Shown piece after piece: positions 62,061 to 64,000 of a DNA stretch of 64,000 nt. The notes beneath the pieces were generated by a model. That model saw only the letters and a list, made by a program, of their open reading frames with translations, was not told the origin of the DNA and ran no database searches. The translations under genes and the position numbers were made by a program. Where the stretch lies: the NCBI RefSeq assembly GCF_047601025.1, contig NZ_JASGJZ010000001.1, positions 5,022,001 to 5,086,000 of the forward strand. The letters are read 5' to 3'. This DNA comes from Pseudorhodoferax sp047601025. Lineage in GTDB: Bacteria > Pseudomonadota > Gammaproteobacteria > Burkholderiales > Burkholderiaceae_C. Positions within the stretch are counted from its first letter, which is position 1. Every line of letters starts with the position of its first letter.

Positions 62061-63217
62061 CGGACGGCTCGAGCGCCGGCCTGCGCACGCGCCTGGAGGC
62101 CCACGTCCGCCGCTTCGCCCGGGCCGGCCTGGGCGCGGGCAGCCGCGTCAGCCGGCGCGAGATCGCCCGCGCCGCGCTGGGCAGCGCGGTCGGCATCGTC
62201 GTCGCGGCACTGATGGCGCACCTGCTGGCGCCGGGCCTGCCGGCGGCCGGCCTGGTCGCGCCGATGGGCGCGACGGCCGTGCTGGTGTTCGCGGTGCCGG
62301 CCAGCCCGCTGGCGCAGCCGTGGCCGGCGCTGGCGGGCAACACCGTGTCGGCGCTGGTCGGCGCGCTGTGCCTGCGCCTGGTCGGCGACCCCGCGCTGGC
62401 CGCGCCGCTGGCCGTGGGGCTGGCGATCGCCTGCATGTTCGCGCTGCGCTGCCTGCACCCGCCCGGCGGCGCATCGGCGCTGCTGGCCGTGCTGACGGGC
62501 GCCCAGCCGGGCTTCGCCTTCTCGCCGGTGCTGCTGGACACGCTGGTCATCGTGCTCGCGGGCATCGCTTACAACCGCCTGACCGGCCGCGCCTACCCGC
62601 AGGCCGTGCCCCTGCACCCGGCCCGGCCGGAGCCGCAGGCGCCGGCGCGCTTCACCGCGGCCGACCTGGACGCCGCGCTGGCCCACTACGACCAGGTGCT
62701 GGACATCAGCCGCCACGACCTGGAGCAACTGCTGCAGTTCGCCGAGGCGGCCGCCTACGAGCGCAAGTTCGGCGAGCTGCGCTGCCGCGACATCATGTCC
62801 GCGCCGCCGCTGACCGTGCCGTTCGGCTGCCCGCTGGCCGAGGCCTGGCAGCTGATGCGCGAGCGCCGGATCAAGGCATTGCCGGTGGTCGACAAGTCAC
62901 AGCACATCGTCGGCATCGTGACCGTGGCCGACTTCATGAAGCAGGCCGACTTCCCGACCGTCGAGGGCCTGGGCAAGCGGCTGCGCCGGCTGCTGCGCGT
63001 CACCGGCCGCGGCAAGCGGCCCGAGACCGTGGGCGAGATCATGACGCGCGAGGTGCGCATCGCCAGCGCCGACCGCTTCATCAGCGAGCTGCTGCCGCTG
63101 TTCTCCGACGCCGGCCACCACCACATCCCGGTGCTGGACGGGGAGCGCCGCGTGGTCGGCGTGATCACGCAGTCCGACCTGATCCGCGCGCTGCACCGCA
63201 CGGTGCGCGCGGGCTGA
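62057..63217 (+). CDS. HPP-family membrane protein with tandem CBS domains
   Basis: A 386-residue protein. Residues ~35-175 form four helices with the family motif CLHPPGGASALLAVLTG; residues ~235-385 are two CBS domains (RDIMSAPPLTVPFGCPLAEA, and GEIMTREVRIASADRFISEL), which bind adenosine nucleotides and gate transporters. HPP proteins have been linked to nitrite transport, but the substrate here is unknown. Translationally coupled to DUF488; a flavodoxin gene follows 23 bases later. Confidence 0.9.
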   Translation: MTDGSSAGLRTRLEAHVRRFARAGLGAGSRVSRREIARAALGSAVGIVVAALMAHLLAPGLPAAGLVAPMGATAVLVFAVPASPLAQPWPALAGNTVSALVGALCLRLVGDPALAAPLAVGLAIACMFALRCLHPPGGASALLAVLTGAQPGFAFSPVLLDTLVIVLAGIAYNRLTGRAYPQAVPLHPARPEPQAPARFTAADLDAALAHYDQVLDISRHDLEQLLQFAEAAAYERKFGELRCRDIMSAPPLTVPFGCPLAEAWQLMRERRIKALPVVDKSQHIVGIVTVADFMKQADFPTVEGLGKRLRRLLRVTGRGKRPETVGEIMTREVRIASADRFISELLPLFSDAGHHHIPVLDGERRVVGVITQSDLIRALHRTVRAG

Positions 63218-63240
63218 TCCGGCGGCGCTATGCTCGCCCG

Positions 63241-63699
63241 ATGCAACTGAAGATCCTCGTCGGCACCGAGACCGGCACCGCCATGCTGGTGGCCCAGGCC
63301 ATCGCGCTGGACTGCGGCGACCTCGTGCCCGGCATCGACGTCGTGCCGATGGACGGGCTGGACATCGGCGTGTTCACGCAAGACGCGCTGTTCCTGGTCT
63401 GCACCTCCACCACCGGCGCCGGCGACGTACCCGGCAACGCGCAGGCGCTGTACGCCTCGCTGCTGGGCGAGCCGCGCTACCTGGGCGGCGTGCGCTACGG
63501 CCTGATCGCGCTGGGCGACGCCGCCGCCCACGCCGCCACCTTCGCCGAAGGCGGCCTGAAATTCGACGCCGCGCTGCAGGACCTGGGCGCGCGCCGCATC
63601 GGCGAGGTGCTGACGCTGGACGCCAGCAGCGACGAGGAGCCCGAGGCCACCGCGATCGCCTGGTGCCGCGGCTGGCTGGCGCAGGCACTGGCGGGCTGA
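63241..63699 (+). CDS. Flavodoxin-domain protein (MioC-like)
   Basis: A 152-residue flavodoxin fold protein: FMN-phosphate loop VGTETGTAMLVAQAIA (residues 7-22) and TSTTGAGDVPGNAQALY for the isoalloxazine site. The short length and TETG loop match MioC-type proteins rather than electron-transfer flavodoxins of nif/fld type. It is the last gene of the DUF488-HPP-flavodoxin unit. Confidence 0.88.
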   Translation: MQLKILVGTETGTAMLVAQAIALDCGDLVPGIDVVPMDGLDIGVFTQDALFLVCTSTTGAGDVPGNAQALYASLLGEPRYLGGVRYGLIALGDAAAHAATFAEGGLKFDAALQDLGARRIGEVLTLDASSDEEPEATAIAWCRGWLAQALAG

Positions 63700-63719
63700 C
63701 AGCACATTGGCTTCGCGGG

Positions 63720-64000
63720 CAGCGCCGCCAGAAGGCCGAGGGCCGCGTCGCCGACTACGCGCCGCTGGACGCGCGGGCATGGACGCGTGCGACGCCACGC
63801 AGAACGGCCAGCAGATGGGCGACCCGGCCAAGGACATGCAGATGGTCATCGACATGGTGGACAGCGACACCGCGCCGGTGCGCCTGATGCTGGACGAGGA
63901 CGCCTGCCAGCTGTCGGAAGGCGCCGTCGCCTCCTTGCGCAAGCGCGACCTGGCCCAATGGCGCGCCCGCGGCGAGGACACGCTGATCCCCGGCGCCGTG
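63720..64000 (+). pseudogene. Short-chain dehydrogenase C-terminal remnant, frameshifted, runs off window
   Basis: The right edge carries the C-terminal end of an SDR oxidoreductase. One frame reads EGRVADYAPLDARAW and, after a shift near 63,775-63,790, another reads NGQQMGDPAKDMQMVIDMVD, then TAPVRLMLDEDACQLSEGAV, a typical SDR tail. No N-terminal NAD-binding part exists: only 20 bases separate it from the flavodoxin stop. An ATG at 63779 opens the last frame to the window edge. Confidence 0.65.

Overview
This is a very GC-rich chromosomal segment (about 70% GC in most genes) that looks like a Burkholderiales beta-proteobacterium, most likely a Comamonadaceae relative. The reasons are the gene repertoire (sulfur-type encapsulin operon, T6SS phospholipase and immunity modules, PmrA-like box, type I-E CRISPR repeats), the codon bias and short GC-rich intergenic repeats. 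No species call is possible from the sequence alone.

1-12,000: a decayed type VI secretion (T6SS) effector/immunity island. It holds an IS30 transposase (cut by the window edge), the 3' part of a Tle5-type phospholipase D effector that has lost its 5' half and carries an in-frame stop, a Tli4-type immunity lipoprotein with a base-composition break, a dead IS4 transposase, two tandem Sel1/DUF6396-like lipoproteins, a 5'-truncated vgrG, a DUF4123 adaptor, a DUF3304 lipoprotein and degenerate coding remains. No structural T6SS genes are present.

12,074-20,120: a sugar-acid uptake and catabolism cluster. A carbohydrate ABC transporter (two permeases, Tat-exported binding protein, ATPase) is divergent from a FadR-type GntR regulator, a DenD-like dehydrogenase and an IlvD/Edd-family pentonate dehydratase. 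Next come an orphan type I-E CRISPR array (5 spacers, both end repeats degenerate, no cas genes) and a PhoX alkaline phosphatase with a possible Pho box.

22,783-47,342: mostly ordinary chromosome. It contains a polar amino-acid ABC transporter (binding protein and two permeases, no ATPase), GNAT, an exported FAH-type hydratase, a VWA protein, an Fe-alcohol dehydrogenase, XRE regulators, L-asparaginase II, a broken PIN toxin, an MFS exporter, ornithine cyclodeaminase, an M20 peptidase, a 2-hydroxyacid dehydrogenase, DusA, an OmpA-like protein, IlvD, and an SPFH/ribbon-helix-helix pair with a palindromic operator over its promoter.

47,383-52,394: the most interesting locus, a five-gene leftward operon of rhodanese, serine O-acetyltransferase, XRE regulator, Family 2A encapsulin shell and cysteine desulfurase. 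The desulfurase has a ~290-residue low-complexity N-terminal cargo-loading extension. The set would make and capture cysteine sulfur inside a protein nanocompartment. A ~220-bp dispersed repeat, found three times in the window and each time starting at a stop codon, fills the gap between shell and cargo genes.

52,586-64,000: O-acetylhomoserine sulfhydrylase with a strong terminator, a VOC protein, an OafA-like acyltransferase with SGNH domain, an IS5-like scrap, an NTF2-like lipoprotein, a GT39/GT2/YbhN envelope-glycosylation cluster around a PmrA-like box, tRNA-Pro(UGG), DUF488, HPP-CBS and flavodoxin genes, and a broken SDR remnant at the right edge.
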